Origin: SZAS-18 sp038322235 | GTDB taxonomy: Bacteria > Verrucomicrobiota > Verrucomicrobiia > Chthoniobacterales > SZAS-18 | DNA: 64,000 nucleotides | Direction of reading: 5' to 3' | NCBI GenBank assembly: GCA_038322235.1 | Contig: JBBQFQ010000018.1 | Coordinates: 21,619 to 85,618, forward strand | In this document: piece by piece, positions 8,575 to 14,336 of the stretch | How positions within the stretch are numbered: the first letter of the stretch is position 1 | Layout of the letters: the number at the start of each line of letters is the position of its first letter | Translations under genes and position numbers: made by a program | The notes under the pieces: model-generated | Databases searched by the model: none | Told to the model about the DNA's origin: nothing | The model's input: only the letters and a program-made list of their open reading frames with translations

Positions 8575-9969
8575 TCAATCCTCCGGCCGCTCGCCCGACG
8601 GACACATTTTCACCAGCTTCGGGTCAAAGCGTCCGAGGACGTCGACCAGATCGGTCTGCGCGGCCATGACGGCGTGGATGTCCTTATAGACACCCGGCAC
8701 TTCATCGAGTCCGGCGCTGAGCAGTTCGACGCCACTCTCCGCCAGCTGCTTCTTCACCTGACTCCAGGTGAAGCTCTGGAGCGCCTGCGTCCGGCTCATC
8801 ACGCGGCCGGCGCCGTGCGAGGCGCTGTGAAGCGAAGCCGCATTTCCGCGGCCGCGCACGACGAACCCCGGTGACGCCATCGAGCCGGGAATCACTCCGA
8901 GCACCCCGGCGCCCGCCGGCGTAGCCCCCTTCCGGTGCACGATGACCTCGCGCGCCACTCCCTTGATCACATGCGTCTCCTTCCAGGCGAAGTTGTGGTG
9001 ATTCTCGATGTCGAGCAGGACAGCCGCACCGAGCTTGCGCGCGATGTGCCGGTGGATGAGCGCGTGATTGGCGGCGGCATATCGGCCCATGAGGTTCATC
9101 GCCGCCCAGTATTCCTGGCCGTCGGCTTCCTCGAGCGTGAGCCACGAGAGTTGCTTGAGTTCCTTCGGTAGTTCGCTCCGGCGGGCCATCGCCCGCTTGC
9201 TGTAGACGTCGCACACCTGCGCCCCCGTGCCGCGAGAACCGCTGTGACTGAGGAGCGCGAGATATTCACCCGACGGCAGGCCGATCGATTCATCGGTCAC
9301 GGTGAAGGAACCGAATTCGACGAAGTGGTTGCCGCTGCCACTCGTGCCGAGCTGTCCCCACGCCTTATCCTTCAGGCGGTTCGTCACCGGCGAGACGGTC
9401 CAATCCTCGTCCATGACCTCGTGGTTCCGGCGGTCCTTGAATTGCACGCCCACGCCAAAGCGGGTTTCCGCTTCGATGATGTTCGCCAGCCGGTCGCGCA
9501 TTCCGGCCAGGGTGGCCGCCTTGCGATCAAAGACGCTCAGCTTCATCCGACACGCGATGTCCACCCCGACCGCATACGGGATCACCGCGTTGTCCGTCGC
9601 GAGCACGCCTCCGATGGGGAGACCGTACCCGAGATGGGCGTCCGGCATCAAGGCCCCCGCCACGGCGACGGGCAGCGCGCACGAATTCGCCATCTGCTTC
9701 ACGGCGCCTGCTTCGAGGCCTTCACCCCACTGCTGCCATGGAGCCGGCTGGGCGCGGGGCGTAAAGGCCGGCCGGTAGACCAAACGGGCCAGCCGCGCCC
9801 GGTCCACGTCGGCGAAGAACGAGGTCGGATCGGCGACGATGCTCTGCAGCTCCGCGGCGATCTCGGCGATGCCGCGACCGTTCGCGATGGCCTGCCGCAG
9901 ATAATCCTGCGCGGCCTGAATGGCCTCGCCGGCCGGCAAGCCCAGCTGGAGCAGTTCGTTCGTATTCAT
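8575..9969 (-). CDS. rtcB: RtcB RNA ligase (3'-phosphate/2',3'-cyclic phosphate to 5'-OH)
   Basis: About 464 residues. RtcB joins RNA ends left by ribonucleases, typically in broken tRNAs, using GTP and Mn2+. Signatures seen: GVDIACRM with the metal-binding Cys, GTSGSGNHFVEFG (metal-binding His), and SASHGAGRVMSR with the His that is guanylylated. The chosen ATG at 9969 begins MNTNELLQLGLP; an upstream in-frame ATG at 10026 would add 19 residues. The gene follows a truncated slipin and an AAA+ ATPase on the same strand. No rtcA, rtcR, archease or Ro60 gene is visible. Confidence 0.95.
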   Translation of the reverse strand: MNTNELLQLGLPAGEAIQAAQDYLRQAIANGRGIAEIAAELQSIVADPTSFFADVDRARLARLVYRPAFTPRAQPAPWQQWGEGLEAGAVKQMANSCALPVAVAGALMPDAHLGYGLPIGGVLATDNAVIPYAVGVDIACRMKLSVFDRKAATLAGMRDRLANIIEAETRFGVGVQFKDRRNHEVMDEDWTVSPVTNRLKDKAWGQLGTSGSGNHFVEFGSFTVTDESIGLPSGEYLALLSHSGSRGTGAQVCDVYSKRAMARRSELPKELKQLSWLTLEEADGQEYWAAMNLMGRYAAANHALIHRHIARKLGAAVLLDIENHHNFAWKETHVIKGVAREVIVHRKGATPAGAGVLGVIPGSMASPGFVVRGRGNAASLHSASHGAGRVMSRTQALQSFTWSQVKKQLAESGVELLSAGLDEVPGVYKDIHAVMAAQTDLVDVLGRFDPKLVKMCPSGERPED

Positions 9970-10045
9970 GAGAGTGGATGGAAAGGGGAGCGCGACAGAC
10001 AGGACGGGTGCGGAGCGGGTGTTCATTCATCGGGCATGCCTGTGA

Positions 10046-10300
10046 TTACGCGGAATTCACCGCGTGGAACAGTGGAGACGGACTCGAAACAGACGGCCGA
10101 ATGACGAGCCGCGCGCCGAGACCCCACCGAACGTGACGTCCGGCGGGGTACACGGCGATGATGCGGCCGCGGCGATACAACACGCCCGAGTGCTCGGCGG
10201 GGACGATGAATTCCCGGCGAAGGGCGACGACGAGGCGCAGAGCGGCGATGGCCGCGAGCGCGAGGAGAAGCATCAGGATGACAGCGTATTCAGGAGACAT
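10046..10300 (-). CDS. Truncated slipin/SPFH-like membrane protein
   Basis: 84 residues: one N-terminal membrane helix (about 5-25) and then FIVPAEHSGVLYRRGRI and YPAGRHVRWG, which resemble the start of slipin/stomatin proteins. Full slipins are about 250 residues, so nearly all of the SPFH core is missing. No continuing frame is visible before rtcB. Slipins are known neighbours of RtcB in bacterial RNA-repair clusters, which supports the call. It could be a remnant or a genuine minimal membrane anchor. Confidence 0.6.
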   Translation of the reverse strand: MSPEYAVILMLLLALAAIAALRLVVALRREFIVPAEHSGVLYRRGRIIAVYPAGRHVRWGLGARLVIRPSVSSPSPLFHAVNSA

Positions 10301-10480
10301 GGAGGGTTCGGTTGAGGTGGAGGCAGGCGCGCGCGGAGTGAATCCGCGGACACGCCGGGATGGGGTTGGAGGGCGCGGTCAGAGACCGCGGTGGAGTGGC
10401 CGCATCGAGGGCGCGCTCAGGCCGCCCGGCGGGGAGAGGAAACGAAACCGGCCCTCGGGGCGTGGTGAGCCGGAGCCCGG

Positions 10481-11179
10481 CTAGAGGCTCTGGAATCCGA
10501 TGCGCGAACGGGCCGGCGGCGTGATGCAACCAGGGTTCAGCGCATCGGCGAGGGGGATCGCTTCACGCAGATCATCGGGCGCAAGCGTCAGCGAGCGCAT
10601 TTCGGCGATCCGGACGGCGGCCGATCGCGGGAGGAGCGGGAAGCGGCGGTGCTGCATCAGGCGACCGGGCCGCAGAATCGCGGGATCGAGGTCGGCCGTG
10701 CAGGCATTCACCGAGCAGAGGACGTGCAGGCGGAGCATGCGCCCGAGCAGACCATCGGCGATGTTGAGGATCGACGAGACTGCCTCCTGATTGTCGCCGC
10801 GGCGCGACCAGAGCAGCCGTTCGGCATCTTCGAGCACGATCACCTTCACGCGGTCAGGGTGTCGATCGTTCTGGGTTTGCCAGAACGGAACGAGCTCCGG
10901 CGCGGTGAGCGCGCCATCGCGGGCGACCGGCAGCACGTAAAACGCGTGGGTCGCCGCCAGCCGGCGCACCATGAGAGACACGAAGCTCGTCTTCCCGGTT
11001 CCGGGCGGACCTTCGAAAATCGTGAGTCCGCCCACCCGACCGGTCGTCTGCTGCTGGAACTGGCCGATCCACTCCAGCGAATCCGCGCCGTAGCCAAGGG
11101 TGACGAATTCGTCCCCGGGATCATCCGGCAGGTGCTCGATGCGCTCGGTGAGAAACTCGCCGCTCTCATAGCGGAGCAT
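10481..11179 (-). CDS. AAA+ ATPase in the rtcB cluster
   Basis: 232 residues. Walker A is FEGPPGTGKTSFVS, Walker B is VKVIVLEDAERLL, and DPAILRPGRLMQHRRF is the sensor/arginine-finger region typical of classical AAA (Bcs1/FtsH-like) ATPases. There is no recognisable additional domain. Its ATG directly follows the TAG of the upstream small gene (TAGATG), so the two are translationally coupled. The 180 bases between it and the slipin fragment contain a short hairpin (around 10374-10392). It probably remodels a protein or RNA-protein substrate linked to RNA repair; this is inferred from position only. Confidence 0.85.
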   Translation of the reverse strand: MLRYESGEFLTERIEHLPDDPGDEFVTLGYGADSLEWIGQFQQQTTGRVGGLTIFEGPPGTGKTSFVSLMVRRLAATHAFYVLPVARDGALTAPELVPFWQTQNDRHPDRVKVIVLEDAERLLWSRRGDNQEAVSSILNIADGLLGRMLRLHVLCSVNACTADLDPAILRPGRLMQHRRFPLLPRSAAVRIAEMRSLTLAPDDLREAIPLADALNPGCITPPARSRIGFQSL

Positions 11180-11545
11180 CTAAAAGAAAGGCCGGTCACT
11201 GCGCGGCTTCGCGTTGAGCGCCGGCTGCAACGCGGCGTGCAAGCGCTCCGCCCGCTCGGCGCTGGGCGCGTAGATCTCCACCCAATCCGCGCCGTTTCCG
11301 GTCACCCGGACAAAGACGTCATCCGCAAAGCGGAGGAGCAGTCCCTGCCATTTGAAGCGGCCGTTCTCCACAATCCGCCGGGCCCGAAAGACCCGGTCGG
11401 GGTACGCCGCGACGAGTGCTTCGATTCCTTCCGCGTCGGTATCGAAACCGATCCGATGAAGCGGTGATTCGGCATAGCGGGCCGCGAAGTCCGACATCGG
11501 ATCGCGGAGCTGAAATTCTGACGTGAGGTAAAGCGTGGGGGACAT
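11180..11545 (-). CDS. Small protein of unknown function, first gene of the rtcB cluster
   Basis: 121 residues, no recognised family. The middle reads FKWQGLLLRFADDVFVRVTG and then DWVEIYAPSAERAERLHAAL, an alternating pattern that suggests a small alpha-beta domain. There is no signal peptide or membrane segment. The start ATG at 11545 lies 25 bases after a perfect 11-bp hairpin, and the stop abuts the AAA+ start. The longer frame upstream (to 12562) runs through the tRNA array and is not credible. Tight coupling to the ATPase suggests a partner or substrate adaptor. Confidence 0.7.
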   Translation of the reverse strand: MSPTLYLTSEFQLRDPMSDFAARYAESPLHRIGFDTDAEGIEALVAAYPDRVFRARRIVENGRFKWQGLLLRFADDVFVRVTGNGADWVEIYAPSAERAERLHAALQPALNAKPRSDRPFF

Positions 11546-11570
11546 AGGAAATGGAGCGGCCGGAAATGAC

Positions 11571-11596
11571 CCCGGCGGAGACGGATCTCCGCCGGG
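11571..11596 (-). promoter_or_regulatory. Perfect hairpin in the leader of the rtcB cluster
   Basis: An 11-bp perfect inverted repeat (11571-11581 with 11586-11596) around a 4-base loop. It sits 25 bases before the first start codon of the cluster on the minus strand and lacks a T-run, so it could be an operator or an mRNA structure rather than a terminator. Confidence 0.5.
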
Positions 11597-11815
11597 ACTT
11601 TCCCGCGGGTGATGGTTGAAGCTGGCGCGACTGCGCGGTGCGATCGTACGCGGCCTCGCGCGGACGCGAGGATCGCGGGGAAGTTCGGGGCGGCGGGCCT
11701 CCACTCCACTCGAGCGCCTCGAGCCGACCCGCCCACGTGCTTGAATTCGGGGTGGCCAACCGCAGGGAAAAGTCGTATTCAGACCGAGTGATTGGTTCCC
11801 CGCCGTCGCCCCGCC

Positions 11816-12367
11816 ATGCCCACCCTCACCACTCCAGCGCGCCTCGAACCGCTGATCGCCTACCTCAGCGACTTGAGGGGCCGCGCGACGATCGAGCGAC
11901 TGCGGGAGCTGCTCGCGGAGAGCAACGTCACGCTGGATGATGTCCACGATTTCGTGGAATTCGACCACGAGCGTTACCGGCGGAACCTGCTCGCGATCGG
12001 GGCTTGGTTTGAGATTCTCGTCATCTGCTGGCGCAGCGGGCAGCGGAGCCCGATCCACGATCACGCCGCCTCGACGTGTGGTTTGAAAATCCTCGAGGGC
12101 GTTTGCAGCGAGACCATCTTCGAACGGGCCCCATGCGGTCAGGTGGTGGCGCGACGCACTCAGGACATGGTGACCGGACAGGTTTGCGCGTCGCAGGACG
12201 CGGATACGCACCAGGTCTCGAACCTCCAACCCGATGGCGAGGACCTCGTCACCCTGCACATCTATTCGCCACCGCTTCGCTCGATGAAGCGATTCTCGAT
12301 CACGGGCAACACCGTCGATGAGTACCGGCCCCAAACCTTCGAGTTTTCGGGTGGTGACGGCATTTGA
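11816..12367 (+). CDS. Cysteine dioxygenase family protein
   Basis: 183 residues, the usual size for bacterial cysteine dioxygenase (CDO). The cupin motif SPIHDHAASTCGLKILEG provides two iron-ligand histidines and DADTHQVSN provides the third. CDO oxidises L-cysteine to cysteine sulfinate with O2 and non-haem Fe(II); relatives use other thiols such as 3-mercaptopropionate. The gene is encoded on the plus strand between the rtcB cluster and the tRNA array, and its 3' end stops 8 bases from the last tRNA. Confidence 0.85.
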   Translation: MPTLTTPARLEPLIAYLSDLRGRATIERLRELLAESNVTLDDVHDFVEFDHERYRRNLLAIGAWFEILVICWRSGQRSPIHDHAASTCGLKILEGVCSETIFERAPCGQVVARRTQDMVTGQVCASQDADTHQVSNLQPDGEDLVTLHIYSPPLRSMKRFSITGNTVDEYRPQTFEFSGGDGI

Positions 12368-12375
12368 GCCGGGCG

Positions 12376-12450
12376 TGGGAGCGCCGGGATCTGCCCCCGG
12401 ACTTCGCTGCTTAAGAGGCACGTGTGCGGTCTGACCAACACTCCGCTCCC
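12376..12450 (-). tRNA. tRNA-Lys(CTT)-like
   Basis: Acceptor GGGAGCG pairs with CGCTCCC. The anticodon loop CTCTTAA gives CTT (Lys), but only three base pairs of the anticodon stem are firm. The T-stem CCGGG/CCCGG is perfect with loop GGCAGAT (G54, G55, C56). Discriminator A, no CCA. It is the last unit of the array. Confidence 0.65.
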
Positions 12451-12473
12451 TTGCACCGCGGTGACGGAAACTG

Positions 12474-12564
12474 CGGATGCCGGCGGTCCCGCCCCGCACA
12501 CGTCCCGCTGGGACGTGCCAGCCGTTTTCCAAACGGCGACCGCTCCTTGGCCGCTTCGGCATCC
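12474..12564 (-). tRNA. tRNA-Ser(GGA)-like, class II
   Basis: Acceptor GGATGCC/GGCATCC is perfect. Anticodon stem GCCGT/ACGGC carries loop TTGGAAA (GGA, Ser), and a 7-bp variable stem (ACGTCCC/GGGACGT) marks class II. T-loop GGCGGGA has G55. The D-loop retains GG. Discriminator G, no CCA. Confidence 0.8.
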
Positions 12565-12606
12565 GGGCGCGTTCCCCAACGCGCGAATCGGAAATTGAAT
12601 CTAACA

Positions 12607-12679
12607 GCCAGCCCGGCTTTAAATTGAACCGCGGCCCGCGGGGTCAAAGCCCGCTGGACACCACGTACCCTACTGGGCA
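12607..12679 (-). tRNA. Degenerate tRNA-Gln(TTG)-like unit
   Basis: A perfect anticodon stem GCGGG/CCCGC carries loop CTTTGAC (TTG, Gln), and a canonical-looking T-loop TTCAATT is present, but the 3' side of the T-stem and the acceptor pair poorly. Neighbouring bases 12565-12606 and 12680-12726 hold further TTC-like loop fragments without full cloverleaves, so this patch looks like decayed or rearranged tRNA sequence. Confidence 0.4.
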
Positions 12680-12726
12680 CCGGGTTGGCGGATCGAACAG
12701 TCTCCGGGAGGATCGGAGGCAAAATG

Positions 12727-12797
12727 CTGCTCGGGATGGACTCGCACCATCACTCGCCGGTTAACAGCCGGCCGTGCTACTTTGACACTACGGAGCA
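12727..12797 (-). tRNA. tRNA-Asn(GTT)-like
   Basis: Acceptor TGCTCCG/CCGAGCA (one mismatch), anticodon stem GCCGG/CCGGC with loop CTGTTAA (GTT, Asn), T-stem GATGG/CCATC with loop TGCGAGT (G55). The D-loop CAAAGTA lacks the GG pair. No CCA. Confidence 0.8.
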
Positions 12798-12807
12798 GTT
12801 GGAAATT

Positions 12808-12880
12808 TGGACCGCCAAGGAATTGCACCCTGACGACGGGGTTCGAAGCCCCGCATGCTGTTCTGTTACATCAGCGGTCC
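12808..12880 (-). tRNA. tRNA-Arg(TCG)-like
   Basis: Acceptor GGACCGC/GCGGTCC and anticodon stem CGGGG/CCCCG are perfect; loop CTTCGAA gives TCG (Arg). T-loop TGCAATT has G55. D-loop AACAGAACA has no GG. Discriminator A, no CCA. The 60 bases downstream of the next unit (12881-12940) hold only a GGTGG/CCACC-closed stem-loop. Confidence 0.8.
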
Positions 12881-12940
12881 AGAAAACGGTGTCGGTGGTC
12901 GATGACCTCGCGCAGCATCCGCTGAACGCCACCCAAATGG

Positions 12941-13014
12941 ACACGCGCCCCGGACTCGCACCGGGTAAGAGCTGATTTGCAGTCAGCCGCCGCGTCGGCT
13001 TTGGCTTGCGCGTG
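12941..13014 (-). tRNA. tRNA-Cys(GCA)-like
   Basis: Acceptor CACGCGC/GCGCGTG, anticodon stem GCTGA/TCAGC and T-stem CCCGG/CCGGG are all perfect. The loop CTGCAAA gives GCA (Cys), and the discriminator is U, the known Cys identity base. T-loop TGCGAGT has G55; the D-loop lacks GG. Confidence 0.85.
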
Positions 13015-13022
13015 AGAAAATG

Positions 13023-13095
13023 GGGGGCGTACCGGAGATGCTCCGGTCCCTCGTCGGTCACAGCGACGGATGCGAACTGCTACACCAACGCCCCC
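13023..13095 (-). tRNA. tRNA-His(GTG)-like with encoded G-1
   Basis: Acceptor GGGGCGT/ACGCCCC with an extra 5' G opposite C73, the G-1:C73 pair that identifies tRNA-His. Anticodon stem CGTCG/CGACG with loop CTGTGAC (GTG). T-stem ACCGG/CCGGT with loop AGCATCT (A54, G55, C56, T58 instead of A58). D-loop without GG. Confidence 0.8.
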
Positions 13096-13104
13096 AATTG
13101 AAAC

Positions 13105-13179
13105 TGGTCCCGGCGGCAGGACTTGCACCCGCACTGACGCGTGTCTGAGACGCGTGCCTCTACGTTGGGCTACACCGGG
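13105..13179 (-). tRNA. tRNA-Leu(CAG)-like with short variable loop
   Basis: Acceptor CCCGGTG/CGCCGGG, anticodon stem CGCGT/ACGCG with loop CTCAGAC (CAG, Leu), T-stem GCGGG/CCTGC with loop TGCAAGT (G55), discriminator A and encoded CCA. The variable region is only about five bases, whereas bacterial tRNA-Leu is normally class II. Confidence 0.75.
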
Positions 13180-13192
13180 AATGAAGAAAATG

Positions 13193-13266
13193 ATCCCGCG
13201 GCCGGAGTTGCACCGGCTTGGTCCGATTTACGAGATCGGCGCATGAGCTGGATCTGCCACGCGGGA
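13193..13266 (-). tRNA. tRNA-Thr(CGT)-like
   Basis: Acceptor TCCCGCG/CGCGGGA, anticodon stem CCGAT/ATCGG with loop CTCGTAA (CGT, Thr), T-stem GCCGG/CCGGC with loop TGCAACT (G55). All stems perfect. D-loop without GG. CCA incomplete. Confidence 0.8.
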
Positions 13267-13275
13267 ATCTGAAAC

Positions 13276-13350
13276 TGGTGCGCGATGCCGGTGCTGCCCC
13301 GGCCCGGTCGGTTTGGAAGACCGCCATGCGAGCTGATACATGAATCGCGC
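13276..13350 (-). tRNA. tRNA-Gly(TCC)-like
   Basis: Acceptor GCGCGAT/ATCGCGC perfect, discriminator A and CCA encoded. Anticodon loop CTTCCAA gives TCC (Gly) on a 4-bp firm stem. T-stem GCCGG/CCGGC with loop GGCAGCA (G54, G55). D-loop ATCAGCTC lacks GG. Confidence 0.8.
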
Positions 13351-13360
13351 AATGAAATTG

Positions 13361-13432
13361 CCGCTGCCGCTGGAGTTGCACCAGCTCCTTCGTGGTTTCA
13401 GCACGGCGCTCTTCTGCATGAGCTAGGCAGCG
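13361..13432 (-). tRNA. tRNA-Phe(GAA)-like
   Basis: Acceptor CGCTGCC/GGCAGCG, D-stem GCTC/GAGC and T-stem GCTGG/CCAGC are perfect. The loop CTGAAAC gives GAA (Phe). T-loop TGCAACT has G55; D-loop ATGCAGAA lacks GG. Discriminator G, no CCA. Confidence 0.8.
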
Positions 13433-13443
13433 AAATGAAAAAG

Positions 13444-13517
13444 TGGTCCCTCGACGCGGTATCGCGCCGCGGTCTGTCGGTTATCGGCCGACGGCTCTGC
13501 TTTTGAGCTATCGAGGG
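13444..13517 (-). tRNA. tRNA-Ile(GAT)-like with C33
   Basis: Acceptor CCCTCGA/TCGAGGG, D-stem GCTC/GAGC, anticodon stem GTCGG/CCGAC and T-stem CGCGG/CCGCG are all perfect; discriminator A and CCA encoded. Loop CCGATAA gives GAT (Ile) but has C instead of the near-invariant U33. T-loop CGCGATA has G55; D-loop AAAAGCA lacks GG. Confidence 0.8.
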
Positions 13518-13522
13518 AGGAG

Positions 13523-13593
13523 TCACCCGTCAGGGAGTTGCACCCCGGACTTCCGGACGTGGGCCGGATGCGTTGCGGTTACGCCAACGGGCG
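13523..13593 (-). tRNA. tRNA-Val(CAC)-like with C33
   Basis: Acceptor CGCCCGT/ACGGGTG (one wobble), D-stem GCGT/ACGC, anticodon stem TCCGG/CCGGA with loop CCCACGT (CAC, Val; C33). T-stem CGGGG/CCCTG with loop TGCAACT (G55). D-loop AACCGCA lacks GG. Confidence 0.75.
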
Positions 13594-13607
13594 GAAGGAA
13601 TGACGGG

Positions 13608-13678
13608 CTGCGGCCCCTGGATTCGAACCAGGACTCATGCTGTCAAAGAGCATTCGGCTACCGTTACCGGAGACCGCA
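13608..13678 (-). tRNA. tRNA-Gln(TTG), canonical loops
   Basis: Acceptor TGCGGTC/GGCCGCA, anticodon stem ATGCT/AGCAT with loop CTTTGAC (TTG, Gln), T-stem CCTGG/CCAGG with the normal loop TTCGAAT, D-loop with GG, and G73 as expected for Gln. It is one of the few units with standard tertiary-contact bases. Confidence 0.9.
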
Positions 13679-13689
13679 TTTCGAAAGAC

Positions 13690-13762
13690 TCGACCGCCAA
13701 GGAATCGCACCTTGTCCCCGGGCTTCGCAGTCCCGTGTGCTGATCTGGTACACTAGCGGTCG
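13690..13762 (-). tRNA. tRNA-Arg(GCG)-like
   Basis: Acceptor CGACCGC/GCGGTCG and T-stem CAAGG/CCTTG perfect, T-loop TGCGATT (G55). Loop CTGCGAA gives GCG (Arg) on a stem with one mismatch. D-stem GTGT/GCAC with loop ACCAGATCA, no GG. Discriminator A, no CCA. Confidence 0.8.
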
Positions 13763-13769
13763 TAAAATC

Positions 13770-13845
13770 TGGTCGCGCGCCCCGGTGCTGCCCCGGGCGC
13801 CTCCTGCTTCCAAGGCAGGCGGGTTCGCTGGCTCCCTCGCGCGCG
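13770..13845 (-). tRNA. tRNA-Pro(TGG)-like
   Basis: Acceptor CGCGCGC/GCGCGCG, anticodon stem CCTGC/GCAGG with loop CTTGGAA (TGG, Pro), T-stem CCCGG/CCGGG with loop GGCAGCA (G54, G55), discriminator A and encoded CCA. D-stem GGG/CCC with a loop lacking GG. Confidence 0.8.
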
Positions 13846-13861
13846 CTTTCAGTTGGGGGAC

Positions 13862-13935
13862 ACAGCCGGCAGCTTTATCTGCGCCGGCTGCCGGCCCCCG
13901 AATCATTTGGTCCGGGGCTTTGCCCGAACGGACCA
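13862..13935 (-). other. Two strong hairpins in the Pro-Tyr gap of the tRNA array
   Basis: The 106-base gap holds two hairpins. One pairs GGGGG with CCCCC and CCGGCAGC with GCTGCCGG (about 13862-13906). The other pairs TGGTCCG with CGGACCA and, inside, GGGC with GCCC around AAA (13907-13935). Neither is a cloverleaf and neither has a T-run, so a small structured RNA or processing signal is possible. Confidence 0.5.
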
Positions 13936-13951
13936 CGATGGGTTGGTTGAT

Positions 13952-14042
13952 TGGTGAGTTCGGTCGGGATCGCGCCGACGCTGGTCGCTCGCGCGACATC
14001 CGTTCTACAGACGGCACCGGATCTTTACCGGCCTACGAACCC
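13952..14042 (-). tRNA. tRNA-Tyr(GTA)-like, class II
   Basis: Acceptor GGGTTCG/CGAACTC, discriminator A and CCA encoded. Loop CTGTAGA gives GTA (Tyr). The variable arm GTCGC/GCGAC makes it class II as expected for Tyr. T-stem GTCGG/CCGAC with loop CGCGATC (G55). Confidence 0.8.
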
Positions 14043-14057
14043 TGTTGATGGAAAAGG

Positions 14058-14127
14058 TTGCGGGACGTGGAGTCGAACCACGAGAGACGCGGCTTATGAG
14101 ACCGGCCTGCCCCCAGGGCGTCCCGCA
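14058..14127 (-). tRNA. tRNA-Met(CAT), canonical loops
   Basis: Acceptor TGCGGGA/TCCCGCA, loop CTCATAA (CAT), T-stem CGTGG/CCACG with normal loop TTCGACT, and a D-loop containing a G-run. The anticodon stem has one mismatch and lacks the three G-C pairs of initiators, so elongator Met, or Ile2 with a modified C34, are the options. Confidence 0.8.
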
Positions 14128-14170
14128 ATAGCCCAAATCTGAGCGTCAGGACGGAAGCCCCGACGGAAAA

Positions 14171-14244
14171 TGGCACGACGTCCCGGTGCGGCCCCGGGCC
14201 CGCGGGGTTTTGGAGACCCGGCTGCGCAGGCTGGCGCCCGTCGT
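14171..14244 (-). tRNA. tRNA-Trp(CCA)-like
   Basis: Acceptor ACGACGG/ACGTCGT (one mismatch), loop CTCCAAA (CCA, Trp), G73 as expected for Trp, encoded CCA. T-stem CCCGG/CCGGG with loop GGCCGCA (G54, G55). It duplicates the housekeeping tRNA-Trp at 59.4 kb, which has a normal TTCGAGT loop. Confidence 0.8.
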
Positions 14245-14260
14245 ATGGATGAAAAAGAAA

Positions 14261-14331
14261 TGCGGCCGGCCGGAATTGAACCGGCGTCTTCGCGCTGGCG
14301 GCGCGTTGTCGTGCCCTTGGACCACGACCGC
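14261..14331 (-). tRNA. tRNA-Gly(GCC), canonical T-loop
   Basis: Acceptor GCGGTCG/CGGCCGC, T-stem GCCGG/CCGGC with loop TTCAATT, D-loop with a GGG run. The anticodon loop CCGCCAG gives GCC (Gly) and has C33. Discriminator A, no CCA. Confidence 0.75.
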
Positions 14332-14336
14332 GGAAA

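Noticed and set aside
11546..12562. Upstream extension of the small first gene of the rtcB cluster to a 460-codon frame
   Set aside because: It reads antisense through the cysteine dioxygenase gene and across two tRNA genes; the amino acid composition is not protein-like.
13846..13951. An additional tRNA in the Pro-Tyr gap
   Set aside because: The two hairpins cannot be folded into a cloverleaf and no anticodon arm with a 7-base loop is found.
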